Assembly: GCF_902459685.1 (NCBI RefSeq)
Contig: NZ_CABPSF010000015.1
Span: 1 to 38,691, forward strand
Direction of reading: 5' to 3'
DNA length: 38,691 bases
Source of the DNA: Pandoraea iniqua
GTDB lineage: Bacteria > Pseudomonadota > Gammaproteobacteria > Burkholderiales > Burkholderiaceae
The position numbers and the translations under genes were made by a program. How positions within the stretch are numbered: the first letter of the stretch is position 1; each line of letters begins with the position of its first letter. Positions 8,196-17,797 of this stretch are shown piece by piece. The notes beneath the pieces are model-generated. The model did not search any database. It was not told the DNA's origin and saw only the letters and a list, made by a program, of their open reading frames with translations.

Positions 8196-11100
8196 TCACC
8201 TATTGGTTTCTTTTGCGGTCGGGTGGTTGAGGAACGAAATTGCGCTGCGCACCCACTGCTCACGGGCTGCCGCACTGTTGGGAAGGGTGGAATTCGTGAG
8301 ACTGAAGAACCGGCGCATCTGCGGCGAGTTGGCGAGCGCACGAACTTCTTGATTCGTAGGAGTGATCGAGTTCTTCGCGAGTTGGACGAACTCGGGGCTC
8401 ACGATGAGTTCGTCGGCAGCCTTCATGACTTCTGGCTTCCCGCGCGACAGGGCATTCATGACGGCGTGCGCCAGTCCGGCACCCACCGGGCCACCGACGT
8501 GTGCGGCACCGGCCACCGTCGCCCCGACGGCACCCTCGCGGGCCTTCTCGAGAACGTTCGCCATCAGCCCTTCGGCGCGCGCATTGAGTTGATCGCGCAC
8601 AGCCATGATTCGACCGGTGGTGATCGCTTCGCGCGTCGCATTGGAGATCGAGCGGGACACCTTGGCGAGGTCGAGCAGTTGATGGCGCGTCTCGGCCGGA
8701 AGGTTTGCCATCACGGCATTGAAAGCTCCGGAATTACGCTTCAGGCCATCCATCCAGTCCGCGTAGTTCTTGAAGTTCAATTCGCCGTTCTTCGTGGCTC
8801 GGCCGAAAGCGGCGTTCAGGCCGCTGGCCGTCACTTGCTGACGCATCGACGGCGGAACGGCCTTCATCAGGTTCACGAACTTCGTTTCGTCACCCTTGGA
8901 AAGTGACTGAACGGCGGACCCGAGCTTTCCGACGATGGAGTCGCCAAGCTGCTTTCCGAAGAGCGACGTCATGTCGTCTTCGATCCCCTTTCGCATTTGG
9001 ACGGCTGCACGCGCGGCGTCGAAGCGCTCTACAGCGTTCGGCACGCCGGAGTTCGCAAGCGCGGCACGCTGGTCTTCGGAGACGCGTGCATAGAGAGCTT
9101 TCAGCAATCCACTGTCGGCGTCCTTGAATGGCCCTTCGTTCTTCAGGCCCGCGCCGATATTTCGACGCACATCGTCCAGAAGCGCATAGGTCGGCCGCTG
9201 CATCTGTGCTTCCATGCCCAATTGCGACGGCGAGACCTTTGCGCCGCCCACCACGATCGGCTCTTCTTTCGCAGTGAGTTTCGACTGAACCATCTTCTCG
9301 ATGGTCGATAGATTCTTCGAGCCGCCAAGATCCGTCGCGCGCTGCTCAATGAACCCTAGGACGTTGGGCGCGTCCACCGGCATCGTCGCCGGCACATCGG
9401 CCTTGATACCCTTGTAAAGGGCATCAGCTTTCTGCTCGAGTTGTGCCTGCGTGTTGGCGAGGTCGTTTTTCACCTGCGCCGACAAGCCGCTCAAATCGCG
9501 CGTGCCGCCTGCGTCCTCGACGATCTTCATGCCTCGTTCAGCCACGCGCGAAAGACCTTCCATTTCGTCAGCGCGGGCAAGACTGCCCGGCGTGGACTTG
9601 ATGGCCTGCGCGAGCTCCCGATAGGCCTGATTGCTCGTCAGGTGGTCGGGCTGGAGATTGTCAGCAATTCCCAGACGCTCGGCCGCCGCCAACGCCTCTG
9701 CGTCGGGGGCACCCTGCGTGGCGAGCACATCGCGCGCGCTCGCCTTCCCCATGCCGAAGGGTGCACCCTGAGCGCCGACGGCCTTACGTGCTTGTGTGGA
9801 GAGGTCAGACGCGGCCATGAACTCAGGCGTCGGAGTAGCCGCCGCGGTGGCCGGTGCACCACCAGCGGCTGCGGTTTCGACCGCTGCTGCCGCAGGCGTT
9901 GGAAGTGCCGGCGCAGCCGCGGCAGTGGCAGCGTCGGGCAACGCTGCTGGAACTTGAGGCCGACCGCTCTCGGCAAAAGCCCTCTGAGTCCCTTGCGCAA
10001 TCTGACTTAGGGATGCCGGTGTGGAGTTAGGCAATTGAGCTATTTGAGAATCAATCTCCTGAATTCGCTGCAACGCACGCGAACCATCCTGTGCATTTGC
10101 AAGCTGCCCGTGGAGACGATCCATCGTAGCTTGGAAGGACGTCATCTCATCGGAAAGCTGTCGCTGCGCAATAGCCCGAGCATCCTTGAACTTAAGACCT
10201 TGTCCTTGTAATTCCTTCGTCCGTGCCTCAATCGAATCAAAAGAACGCCCTTCTAACGCTGCAATTTGCTCCCGAATTGAAGCATCTCCTTTCGCGGGCG
10301 AATTCGCAGCAAGCGGCAAAAGAGCCTCTTTTTCTTGCTGCAATGCAGCCACAGTAGGATTTGTGACTATGGGTGCGCCGGGGTTGATCGATGCCCCCAA
10401 TTGAGGTGCGGTATTGGGCGCGGGAGATGACGAGTTTGATGCTGGCGCTGTCGAATCAGCAGCTGGATTCGGTAGCGTCGGCTCGACGCGAGCCGCTGCG
10501 GGAGTTTGCGGCGCTTCGCCTTTGAATGATTGGTAGAGGCGTTGAGCTGCCTCTCCGATCGCAGTTGGAGCCTTCGACACCGCACCTTCCACCGCCGTCG
10601 CACCGCCCATCGTGGCAACCATCGTTCCGAGGTTGATTGCTGCCTGCGCGGCTGGCGACAGGCCAGCATCCTTCGCATGTTGCGCGGCCGCCTGACCTGC
10701 GGCCATTGCGACCGCCTGCTTTCCGGCATCTGCGCCGAATGTCTTACCGATCTGCCCCACAATCTCGGGTAGTGCACCGGCACCTGCGGCGAGCGCGCGC
10801 CCGGCGCCAGCAAACGTCCCTGCTTCGGCGGCTCCTTGCGCTGCCGCGTTCACGCCGCGCTCCAATGAACCCACCGGTTTCGGCAACCCGAGTGCATTAG
10901 CAGCTTGTTCGGCCTGATAGCCGAGAGGCGCAATTTTCGGATCGTGTCCGATGAGGCTACCGGCCCCGTTGATGAGCGCAGCGATTGGATCGTAGACGAC
11001 GCCAGCCACATGCCCAGCACCTTGAATTGCGTCTCGCGCTGTGAGGCCGAGTTGCCGACCGACATCTGCAACGACGCCTTGCGACGGCGGCGGCGCATCG

Positions 11101-11969
11101 GGATCTTGCAACGACGCTCCCTGCGGCAGAACGGCACGCCCAGCCTTGATATCCGCCTGCATCTGAGAACGCACATCGGCCGGCATCTGCCCGTTGTTGA
11201 ACGCTGTCACAGCGCCAGCAGGAATCTGCATCGGCTGCCCAACGGCTGCCGGTTGCCCGGGCTCAGTCGGAGCCGCAGCGGCAGACGACACGGGTTCGAC
11301 ATTATTTGCTGGCGCAGTGGGGGCTTTAATCTTCACGTCACGCGGCAGAAGAATGCGACCAGCGTCGACATCGCGCTCGAACTCGGCGGCGACGTCCGGC
11401 GGCATCTGCCCAGATCTGTATGCTTCGATGACCTTCGACAGACTCGGAGACGAAGACGTCGGCATACCCGCGCCGAGATTGGAAACGTCTGGCGCAGCCT
11501 GCAACTGGTAAGGATTCTGGCCGTTCGGTTGGGCGAACGATGGCGTCGCGTCAGGATTGTTCGGCGACGCGCCGGTGACGCGTTTGGCATACGCCATCGT
11601 CTTCGGCCCCCAATTCTCACGGTTCGTGCCGCCGTGATACTCGGCCGTCGCGAGAATCTCATTGCCGCCATTGCGGTCTGCGGACTGTTTGAGAAGGTAT
11701 GCGGCCCCCATGGCAGCCGCGCCCGGGTTCAACCACGGATCGACACCGGTCTGGTCGATGATTGCATCGCGCGTCTTCCGGGTGATCTGATAAGGAGTGC
11801 GCGCCCCGGCGCTGCTCACCTGATCGGCGTTGCTTTTCTCGCCTTGCAGACGAATATTGTTCAGCCAGCCTTCAGGGATGCCGTGCGCTGCGGAAGCGGC
11901 CTTGTCCGCCGCGTCATATGTGGCGTCCTTGAAACTGACGGGAAAGGCGCTGACGTTGTAATCGGCCAT
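8196..11969 (-). CDS. large ejection protein with lytic transglycosylase domain
   Basis: A 1257-residue protein at the place of P22 gene 16. Residues about 28-130 look like a lytic transglycosylase: the probable catalytic Glu44 in LQGEKSNADQ, then ARTPYQITRKTRDAI and AEYHGG. This domain would open peptidoglycan during DNA entry. The middle (about 200-760) is an Ala/Pro/Ser/Gln-rich linker with helical parts, and the C-terminal third is mostly helical. Internal virion proteins with a murein-cleaving head are known in T7-like and other short-tailed phages. The linker at about 10000-10450 is AT-richer than the flanks, which suggests exchange or relaxed constraint. It starts one base after the stop of the gene before. 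Confidence 0.82.
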   Translation of the reverse strand: MADYNVSAFPVSFKDATYDAADKAASAAHGIPEGWLNNIRLQGEKSNADQVSSAGARTPYQITRKTRDAIIDQTGVDPWLNPGAAAMGAAYLLKQSADRNGGNEILATAEYHGGTNRENWGPKTMAYAKRVTGASPNNPDATPSFAQPNGQNPYQLQAAPDVSNLGAGMPTSSSPSLSKVIEAYRSGQMPPDVAAEFERDVDAGRILLPRDVKIKAPTAPANNVEPVSSAAAAPTEPGQPAAVGQPMQIPAGAVTAFNNGQMPADVRSQMQADIKAGRAVLPQGASLQDPDAPPPSQGVVADVGRQLGLTARDAIQGAGHVAGVVYDPIAALINGAGSLIGHDPKIAPLGYQAEQAANALGLPKPVGSLERGVNAAAQGAAEAGTFAGAGRALAAGAGALPEIVGQIGKTFGADAGKQAVAMAAGQAAAQHAKDAGLSPAAQAAINLGTMVATMGGATAVEGAVSKAPTAIGEAAQRLYQSFKGEAPQTPAAARVEPTLPNPAADSTAPASNSSSPAPNTAPQLGASINPGAPIVTNPTVAALQQEKEALLPLAANSPAKGDASIREQIAALEGRSFDSIEARTKELQGQGLKFKDARAIAQRQLSDEMTSFQATMDRLHGQLANAQDGSRALQRIQEIDSQIAQLPNSTPASLSQIAQGTQRAFAESGRPQVPAALPDAATAAAAPALPTPAAAAVETAAAGGAPATAAATPTPEFMAASDLSTQARKAVGAQGAPFGMGKASARDVLATQGAPDAEALAAAERLGIADNLQPDHLTSNQAYRELAQAIKSTPGSLARADEMEGLSRVAERGMKIVEDAGGTRDLSGLSAQVKNDLANTQAQLEQKADALYKGIKADVPATMPVDAPNVLGFIEQRATDLGGSKNLSTIEKMVQSKLTAKEEPIVVGGAKVSPSQLGMEAQMQRPTYALLDDVRRNIGAGLKNEGPFKDADSGLLKALYARVSEDQRAALANSGVPNAVERFDAARAAVQMRKGIEDDMTSLFGKQLGDSIVGKLGSAVQSLSKGDETKFVNLMKAVPPSMRQQVTASGLNAAFGRATKNGELNFKNYADWMDGLKRNSGAFNAVMANLPAETRHQLLDLAKVSRSISNATREAITTGRIMAVRDQLNARAEGLMANVLEKAREGAVGATVAGAAHVGGPVGAGLAHAVMNALSRGKPEVMKAADELIVSPEFVQLAKNSITPTNQEVRALANSPQMRRFFSLTNSTLPNSAAAREQWVRSAISFLNHPTAKETNR

Positions 11970-11970
11970 G

Positions 11971-13383
11971 TCAGTTCCCGTATTGCATATAACGCGGCAT
12001 CGTGCCCGGCGCAGCGTTCGGTGGGGTGACGTTCAACTGCGCACCTTTCAGGCCGCGCGCCATGAAGTCGTTAAAGGAGGTGCCGGCCGGAACCAGCACG
12101 CCAAGCACGTTGGCATCACGCGGCATACGCCCCATCGTGCCGGCGCCGCTGATCCAGTCAGCTTTTGCATCGTTCACGACGGCCATGCGGCGTTGCACGT
12201 TCGCGTAGGCATTCAGCCACGCGGCAAGTTGCTGCGGGTCGGCGTTGTCCTTCGGGAATCCCTTTTCGATCTGTTTGAGGTCGGCATCGGTCGTGCGGCC
12301 GCCCTGCACCACGCCGAACAATGCGCTCGCGCGCATCGAGGCATATTCCTTCTTCAGGTCGTTCACGGCGTCCTGCGAGCCGAGCAGGTTTTGCAATGAC
12401 ATCTGCGCATCGCCAGCCACACCGACATTTGCCCACGTGCCGTCCTTCGCCTTCGCCTGAATCTGGCTGGCGATGCCAACGGCCCGGTCTGCGGATTGCT
12501 GCAACTGCTGCGAACTGGCGACTGCCGTAGCTTGCTGCTCAGCCATACCCGGGGCCATATTTGGCACCATCTGCTTGTAGTGCAGTTCCTGCATCTTCAG
12601 TGCCGTCTCGGTCTGGAATCGCTGTTGGTCGAGACCGAAAGCTGCGGCCCGGTGCTGGATTTGGTCGATGGTGTTCTGGACGTTCGCTTGCGTCTGCGCG
12701 AGGTCGGCCTGAGCCTGTTGCGGCGCGACCTGTGCCTTTGCGCCGGCGGTCGTCGCCTCGGCATCAGCCTTGGCAATCGTTGCCGGCTGCGTCATGAGTG
12801 ACGAGAAATGCGAGGCGAAGTCCTGCGGCCCCATCGCGGACGAGAGCACGGCACCGAGCTGCCCCTGCGCAGCCTTGGGGTCCGTCCGGATGAGATTCAC
12901 GACGTTCTGTGCGTCCGACAACTGTTTTTGGTAGGTCGGATTGTTCGGGTCTTGTGCGCTGTTCTGGAGCGCCGACAGGTTCTTCTGGGCGATATCGAGC
13001 GCCACGTCGGGGCGGTTATTCGACAAGGCGGAATACGCGCGCGACGCCTGATCTATCTCGGCTTGCTGCTGGCCTGTGTGCAGCGTGCTCCAGCCCTGAG
13101 TGATTGCCTGATGCTGATCCGGGAACATGGCCGACAGCGCGGCAAAGTTAGCTGCCGTGGGGTTCTCGAACGCCTTCTTCAGCATCCCCGGATATTGGAT
13201 CGCTCGCTGAAGCTGAACGCCTTGCATCGCGGTTTGCGCTTGCTGCATCCCGGCCTGCGCGTTCAGCAGATTGGTCTGAGCCTGAATCTGCCCTGCTTTC
13301 TGGAATGCACCTACGGGGTCGGCCGATACCTGCAACCCCGTGTAGTTCACCGGCGTCGGCGCGGCGGCTTGAATATCTGCCAT
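11971..13383 (-). CDS. ejection protein, P22 gp20-like by position
   Basis: A 470-residue protein rich in Gln and Ala (more than 20 percent together in the first half), almost wholly helical in look, with no signal peptide. It is second of three in the block that matches P22 genes 7, 20 and 16, whose products leave the virion with the DNA and form the channel into the cell. Assignment rests on composition, size (P22 gp20 is about 470 residues) and gene order more than on motifs. It is followed at one base distance by the transglycosylase-bearing ejection protein. Confidence 0.75.
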   Translation of the reverse strand: MADIQAAAPTPVNYTGLQVSADPVGAFQKAGQIQAQTNLLNAQAGMQQAQTAMQGVQLQRAIQYPGMLKKAFENPTAANFAALSAMFPDQHQAITQGWSTLHTGQQQAEIDQASRAYSALSNNRPDVALDIAQKNLSALQNSAQDPNNPTYQKQLSDAQNVVNLIRTDPKAAQGQLGAVLSSAMGPQDFASHFSSLMTQPATIAKADAEATTAGAKAQVAPQQAQADLAQTQANVQNTIDQIQHRAAAFGLDQQRFQTETALKMQELHYKQMVPNMAPGMAEQQATAVASSQQLQQSADRAVGIASQIQAKAKDGTWANVGVAGDAQMSLQNLLGSQDAVNDLKKEYASMRASALFGVVQGGRTTDADLKQIEKGFPKDNADPQQLAAWLNAYANVQRRMAVVNDAKADWISGAGTMGRMPRDANVLGVLVPAGTSFNDFMARGLKGAQLNVTPPNAAPGTMPRYMQYGN

Positions 13384-13392
13384 GACGATTCC

Positions 13393-14133
13393 TTAGAAGA
13401 GACCCATGAGGAAGTTGGCCGCGCTCGAGATCCCGCTGCCCGCTGCGCCGAGCAGTTGGCTGCCGATGGACGATCCGCCGGTGCTCATACCGAGGATCCC
13501 GCCAAGCGCATTCATCCCCGAAGCTGCTGCGTTGCCTTGTGCGATCGATGCGCCGGCTTGAGACGAGCCAATCTGGCCGAGCAGGTTCGTGATGTTGTTG
13601 CCGGTCTGGATGCCTGCATTCCCGGTGCCTGCCGCCGCGTTCTCGCCAAGCCCCATAAGGCTGCCGGTGCTCTGCAAATACGATTGCAGGTTGCCGATCT
13701 GGTTACCCATCACATTCGTGAGCACCTGATTCGGGAGATACCCAAGGCTGGAAATCGTGTTGCCGCCGCGCAATCCGCCCGTCGCGCTTGCGTTCTGGAG
13801 GATGGCCTGCTGGCCGAGGTCCATGGCCGTGGTGTATAGGGGATTGGTCTTGAGCGCGTCGAGGGCACCTTGTTGCGCCGTGCTGCCGTTGGCGCCAGTG
13901 ATGTTTCCGAGCTGCCCGAGTGCGCCCTGATAGTTGCCAATAGCGCCGGTGCCGGCGTTGACGAATGGCGCGAGAAGCTTTTGAACTGCGTCGAACTGGC
14001 GCCGCTGTTCGTCGATGCCGGCCATTGCGGCCTGTTGCTGAGCCTGAGATGCGTTTTGCGCGGCGTCTGCCTGCGCGTTCGCACCGGTCAGGTCACCGAC
14101 GAGCCCACCGACGGCCTTGGTAATAAATGACAT
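13393..14133 (-). CDS. ejection protein, P22 gp7-like
   Basis: A 246-residue protein, Gly/Ala/Asn/Gln-rich, with GISSAANFLMGLF at the end. The N-terminal part (SFITKAVGGLVGDLTGANAQ, then Ala/Gln-rich helices) resembles P22 gp7 and related DNA-transfer proteins annotated in many phages. Its product should be packed in the head and injected. The start at 14133 lies 41 bases inside the gp14-like gene behind a GAGG site. The overlap is larger than elsewhere in this operon, but both reading frames look sound. Confidence 0.78.
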   Translation of the reverse strand: MSFITKAVGGLVGDLTGANAQADAAQNASQAQQQAAMAGIDEQRRQFDAVQKLLAPFVNAGTGAIGNYQGALGQLGNITGANGSTAQQGALDALKTNPLYTTAMDLGQQAILQNASATGGLRGGNTISSLGYLPNQVLTNVMGNQIGNLQSYLQSTGSLMGLGENAAAGTGNAGIQTGNNITNLLGQIGSSQAGASIAQGNAAASGMNALGGILGMSTGGSSIGSQLLGAAGSGISSAANFLMGLF

Positions 14134-14584
14134 TGTTCGCCTCGAATTCCGTTCTCGTCAGTCCAAACAGAACGACATCGAGCAGTTCGCCATTCTTTCG
14201 GCAGCACCCGCGTATGACGCCTTCCTGCTGGAAACCCAAGCGTCTGACGTAGTTCATCGCGCTCACCAGATTTCCGATGATTGGCGCGCTGACACGCAGC
14301 ACAGAACTCGCGTTGAATATGAACCGCAAAACCTCGGCGCCCAGTACGCGGCTGTGGGGCAGAGCGTCGGGTAACAAGCAGGCGTGTACCTCGACGTCGA
14401 TGCGGCTCTTTTCGCGGATCATGAAGAACCCGCAGAACATGTCTCCCGCCCAAGCCCCCAGATATCCAACATCGGGGCTATTTTCGAACTCGGGACTCCA
14501 GTCGTCATGTCGAATACGCCCTAGAATCTCGGGCATTCGATAGACCTTGTTGACGATGATCGGATCAAACAGGGGACGAATCAT
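14093..14584 (-). CDS. head-assembly protein gp14-like with acetyltransferase-type fold
   Basis: A 163-residue protein that looks like the DUF2824/GNAT-like family to which the P22 gp14 head-assembly protein belongs. The run from VYRMPEIL through DVGYLGAWAGDMFCGFFMI to the block PIIGNLVSAMNYVRRLGFQQ has the layout of an N-acetyltransferase, including NxxSxxxxxxxLGF near the acetyl-CoA helix. Its place before the three ejection proteins is that of P22 gene 14. Whether it still acetylates anything is unknown; in P22 it acts in head maturation. Confidence 0.72.
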   Translation of the reverse strand: MIRPLFDPIIVNKVYRMPEILGRIRHDDWSPEFENSPDVGYLGAWAGDMFCGFFMIREKSRIDVEVHACLLPDALPHSRVLGAEVLRFIFNASSVLRVSAPIIGNLVSAMNYVRRLGFQQEGVIRGCCRKNGELLDVVLFGLTRTEFEANNVIYYQGRRWARR

Positions 14585-14632
14585 GGCGAAATGTACGCGG
14601 CGAGACGTGACAATTCACGAATGACCAATGGC

Positions 14633-15373
14633 TTACCAGCTCGGGATTCGCCGCGCCACACCGTTGTCGTTGATGGTGATCCACTTCGTCGGGTTGCCCG
14701 CGACTGGGGCATTTGTGAGGGTGCCGGCTGCCGCGCCTGCCGCGTTAGCAAGCGATACAGACGTGCTCATCAGGCGCGCAGCCTCCCCCGCCGTGACAGA
14801 GGAAAATGCGCCGCTCGCTGGGACTGTTGCGCCGATTGGGGTGTTGTCGATCGTCCCGGTCGTGACGGTACAACCCTGCACGGTGCCGTTGATCAGATCG
14901 GCCTTGTTGGAAAAGGCAGGATCTGACGTCGGGCCGGTCGTCACAAGCATTTGCCCTATGCTCGTCGGGCTCACGGTTCGTACTGGATCAGCGTCGGCCC
15001 CGATCATGACAGCATGTCGCGCGATGTTCGTGAGGCCGGTGCCACCGTCTTTTGTGAGCACGGGCACCGTGAGGGATATCACGACCTGCGTGCCGTTCGT
15101 GGTGATGGAGATCCCTTCCCCCTGCGTCAATGACTTGGCATTAGGGGAAGTCGGGGTGACCGTTCCCAGAATCACAAAGGCAAGCTGCTGGATAGCCTCG
15201 GCAAGATCGAGCGCCTTTTGCGCGGTATCGTCCACCTGACCTACGGCGTCCGGTAGCGTGACGCGAATGTCGCGCGTCATGTCTTCCAGCCGGCGCACGG
15301 CGGTCTGGTTCTGGCCGAATGCCTCTGCGAGTTCCTTTCGGTTCGCGGTGGGCGTGACGATATCGATATCCAT
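14633..15373 (-). CDS. tail needle or fibre-type protein at the gp26 position
   Basis: A 246-residue protein with a helical N-terminal third (heptad-like from about 15 to 70), then a Gly/Thr/Ser-rich beta region with DGGTGLTNIARHAVMIGA and TPIGATVPASGAFSSVTAG, sequences of the kind seen repeatedly in phage fibres. It stands between the gp10-like and gp14-like genes, where P22 has the trimeric tail needle gp26. I see no direct sequence match to gp26, so the needle role is positional. Its ATG overlaps the stop of the gp10-like gene by one base (TGATG). Confidence 0.65.
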   Translation of the reverse strand: MDIDIVTPTANRKELAEAFGQNQTAVRRLEDMTRDIRVTLPDAVGQVDDTAQKALDLAEAIQQLAFVILGTVTPTSPNAKSLTQGEGISITTNGTQVVISLTVPVLTKDGGTGLTNIARHAVMIGADADPVRTVSPTSIGQMLVTTGPTSDPAFSNKADLINGTVQGCTVTTGTIDNTPIGATVPASGAFSSVTAGEAARLMSTSVSLANAAGAAAGTLTNAPVAGNPTKWITINDNGVARRIPSW

Positions 15374-16827
15374 CAGACGCTCAACGGTTCAGGATCAACT
15401 TCGAGGGCAGCCATCGACACCGGCGCGGCATTGAAGCCCGAGAACCGGAAGCCACAGAAGTTCTTGAACGAGAACGCCGGGCGCCATTGTGCGCGTTTGT
15501 CGGTCTGCCCTTGGCGCCCAAACGAGATGTACCTATCAACGCTCCATTTGCGGCCGTCGAGGGTATATCGCATGCTGACAGTCGGATTTTCTTTCAGGTC
15601 GGCATAGCCGAGCGTTCCGATCAGTTCGACGGCGTTTACGATGACGCCCTTTCCGCCGTTGTACATGAACGCGACGTCGAATTGCCAACGGGCCCGCTCA
15701 CCATACTGCTGGGCGGTCAACGGGTCGATATAACCGACGCGCTGATCGATCTTGTCGCCCATCAGGAACTTGCCGTAGCAGTACACCGGATGCCACGCCC
15801 GCCACGGCCCGCTGCCGTCGACACTGGAGTCGAGCATGAACCAGATCGGCTTCTGTGCGGCCTGCGATCCCATGACGTCGTAAACCCATGTGTAATCTGG
15901 CAGATGCAGATAGATGAACTGCTGCACCTTCTCACCCCGATATTCGAGCGTTGCCTTGGAAAGCTGCTCATCGGTGTATTGGCCGATGACCGTCTGCACC
16001 TCGCGCGAGGCGATCGACGTCGCGAGCCCGAGCCCAGCGCTTAGATATACGCTCGGCGCTTCGTCTTCCGCGCTGCCAAGGAATGCGAATCCTTGGCTGG
16101 TGAGGCATTTCCCGTGGGGGCCGAGGACACCCTTCTGAATCGTGGCGCCGACGTTCTGCACGAATGGGAAACCGGTGCCCCCTTGGTTGTCGAAAACGGC
16201 GATGGTGTACCGATTGCACCCGTACAGTTCATTGCGGAATCGCAGCGTTCCGTTGAGCTTGTCCGGCGAGTTGGAATCGCTGCCGAATTTCTGCGAGTTG
16301 ATGTTGAACTGGTTATCGAGGTCGGTGACGTAAATCGCGGTGTCGTCGCTCAGGACGAAATAGCCTGCCATCCATGTGACGTCTGTCGGCGTGCCGACAT
16401 TCTGGTTCGTGCACTCCTGTAACGTTGGGGTGCTCGTCGTGGTGCCGTCGGGCTTCTGGATCGTGTAGAAATAGAGTTTCCCGGCACTCACGATGCCGAT
16501 CCCCTGATTGTCATACCCGTGAACGATGGAGACCGGCAGATTGTCGTTCTTGAGTTCACCAAGAACTGTGACGAGCCCCGTCGATGAGACGGAAACCAGA
16601 TTGGGGCCGAGCACGCGGTAGCAGGTGCCATTCCAGTTGACAGCACCACGGCACGCACCGTAGATCACGGGCGCGTTGACATCGAAGCGTGTTATGCCCT
16701 CTGCGGTGCGCAAGTACATCTTGGAAATTCCGGTGTCCTTGAACACCGGCACGAGGTTGCGCGGGTACGAGGTGCGGAAATCAGCGCCGATGTCGGCGTA
16801 TGTGCCGTCGCTCAGTGGGATCTGCAT
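15373..16827 (-). CDS. gp10-like tail hub / packaged-DNA stabilisation protein
   Basis: A 484-residue protein like P22 gp10 (about 472 residues), which closes the portal and helps hold packaged DNA. The opening pattern matches the family: a short strand, DFRTSYPRNLVPVF, then LRTAEGITRFD, followed by repeated beta-strand segments such as NGTCYRVLGPNL and DNQGIGIVSAGKLYFY. TWMAGYFVLSDDTAIYVTDL and LRFRNELYGCNRYTIAVFDN correspond to the P22 regions around its RGRYAW and WRDFIVCFG. It lies after the gp4-like gene, with two additional genes in between. Confidence 0.85.
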   Translation of the reverse strand: MQIPLSDGTYADIGADFRTSYPRNLVPVFKDTGISKMYLRTAEGITRFDVNAPVIYGACRGAVNWNGTCYRVLGPNLVSVSSTGLVTVLGELKNDNLPVSIVHGYDNQGIGIVSAGKLYFYTIQKPDGTTTSTPTLQECTNQNVGTPTDVTWMAGYFVLSDDTAIYVTDLDNQFNINSQKFGSDSNSPDKLNGTLRFRNELYGCNRYTIAVFDNQGGTGFPFVQNVGATIQKGVLGPHGKCLTSQGFAFLGSAEDEAPSVYLSAGLGLATSIASREVQTVIGQYTDEQLSKATLEYRGEKVQQFIYLHLPDYTWVYDVMGSQAAQKPIWFMLDSSVDGSGPWRAWHPVYCYGKFLMGDKIDQRVGYIDPLTAQQYGERARWQFDVAFMYNGGKGVIVNAVELIGTLGYADLKENPTVSMRYTLDGRKWSVDRYISFGRQGQTDKRAQWRPAFSFKNFCGFRFSGFNAAPVSMAALEVDPEPLSV

Positions 16828-16833
16828 GGTTCG

Positions 16834-17154
16834 TCAGGTTGTGGCGCTCAGATAACCCTCTCCCGGCGTCACGAGGACCGGCCCAGTGTTCACCAGCGTA
16901 CTGAGCAGTGAAATGCCGCCAAACGTGCCGTTCTTCGTGATGACCTCTTTCGAGTTGGGCAGGATCGGGTAATCCTTCACGGTTGCGGCCACCGGATTCG
17001 CGACGTCGTAGCACCGCACGAAGACGATGAATGCATTCGCGTTCGTGAACATCACTTGCTTAGCCAGCGGATCGACCGTGATAGGGGTCGGCGTGCTCGA
17101 CACCGTGACAGTTTGCGTCTGGCCATAGGCCGGCGAGAAAGGCTGTTTAACCAT
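16834..17154 (-). CDS. small virion-type protein, unknown
   Basis: A 106-residue, mostly beta-strand protein (TQTVTVSSTPTPITV, FTNANAFIVFVRCYDVA, PVLVTPGEGYLSATT). Composition fits a head or tail decoration protein with an Ig-like or jelly-roll fold. It ends 6 bases before the gp10-like gene and has GGAG upstream. P22 has no gene at this place. I do not recognise the family; a virion role is inferred from context and composition. Confidence 0.7.
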   Translation of the reverse strand: MVKQPFSPAYGQTQTVTVSSTPTPITVDPLAKQVMFTNANAFIVFVRCYDVANPVAATVKDYPILPNSKEVITKNGTFGGISLLSTLVNTGPVLVTPGEGYLSATT

Positions 17155-17158
17155 GGTG

Positions 17159-17788
17159 TCAGACTCCGTCGAGAGGGCGCATAGTCACCGATGCGCGCGA
17201 AATAGAAAGGGTCGTTGAGGCGTCCGCAGAGGCGATCAACTGGATGATGTCGCCTTCGTTGATGCGTCCGTTCACGTTATTCGGATTGCGCAGTACGCCG
17301 GAGAAGTGGAAGCAGTCTGCGTTCCCGGTACCGGCCTTAATCGTCTGGAACTGCGACGTGTGCAACGGGCCACCGACAGGCCCCGTTTGAAGCTGCAAGG
17401 TCAGCGTTCGGCCAGCGGGCAGTGAACCGTCGAGCGCCACCCAGAAGTCAGCGGCCGCGATATCGCGCGTCGCCTGCATGACGCCGGTCAACACATTCAG
17501 CGTCAGCGACTGGCCGCCGATGTTCAGAACGGTGTTGCCGTTCGCGTCGAACGGCGCAACGGTGACAGCGACCGTGCCGACGGGAAGCGCCACAGCTTGC
17601 GAGCGGATCAAGGAATACAGCGAAGATGCGTTCAAGAGTCCATCCGGCAATTGGAGGTTCGCTTGCAAGAGATCGAGAAGCGCACCGAGGCTTACCTTGC
17701 GCGCCTGCCCGTTGTTCTGGCTCCAGATCGCTACCTGATCGGAAAGCTGCGGGTTTGTGTCTGCCGAAAGCTGGTTGATGTTTGCCAT
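17159..17788 (-). CDS. structural protein of unknown role between gp4-like and gp10-like genes
   Basis: A 209-residue protein. The N-terminus (NQLSADTNPQLSDQVAIWSQ, then ARKVSLGALLDLLQ) resembles an attachment segment found at the start of many short-tailed phage fibres. The rest is a beta domain ending in TTLSISRASVTMRPLDGV. This suggests a small fibre, head spike or decoration trimer attached to the tail machine. No counterpart sits here in P22. The link to fibre N-termini is from memory of the motif, not from a search. Confidence 0.68.
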   Translation of the reverse strand: MANINQLSADTNPQLSDQVAIWSQNNGQARKVSLGALLDLLQANLQLPDGLLNASSLYSLIRSQAVALPVGTVAVTVAPFDANGNTVLNIGGQSLTLNVLTGVMQATRDIAAADFWVALDGSLPAGRTLTLQLQTGPVGGPLHTSQFQTIKAGTGNADCFHFSGVLRNPNNVNGRINEGDIIQLIASADASTTLSISRASVTMRPLDGV

Positions 17789-17797
17789 GTCGAGGCC

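Noticed and set aside
10905-12029. 374-residue open frame on the + strand across two ejection protein genes
   Set aside because: Antisense to sound genes, Arg-rich, no ribosome site and no recognisable pattern.
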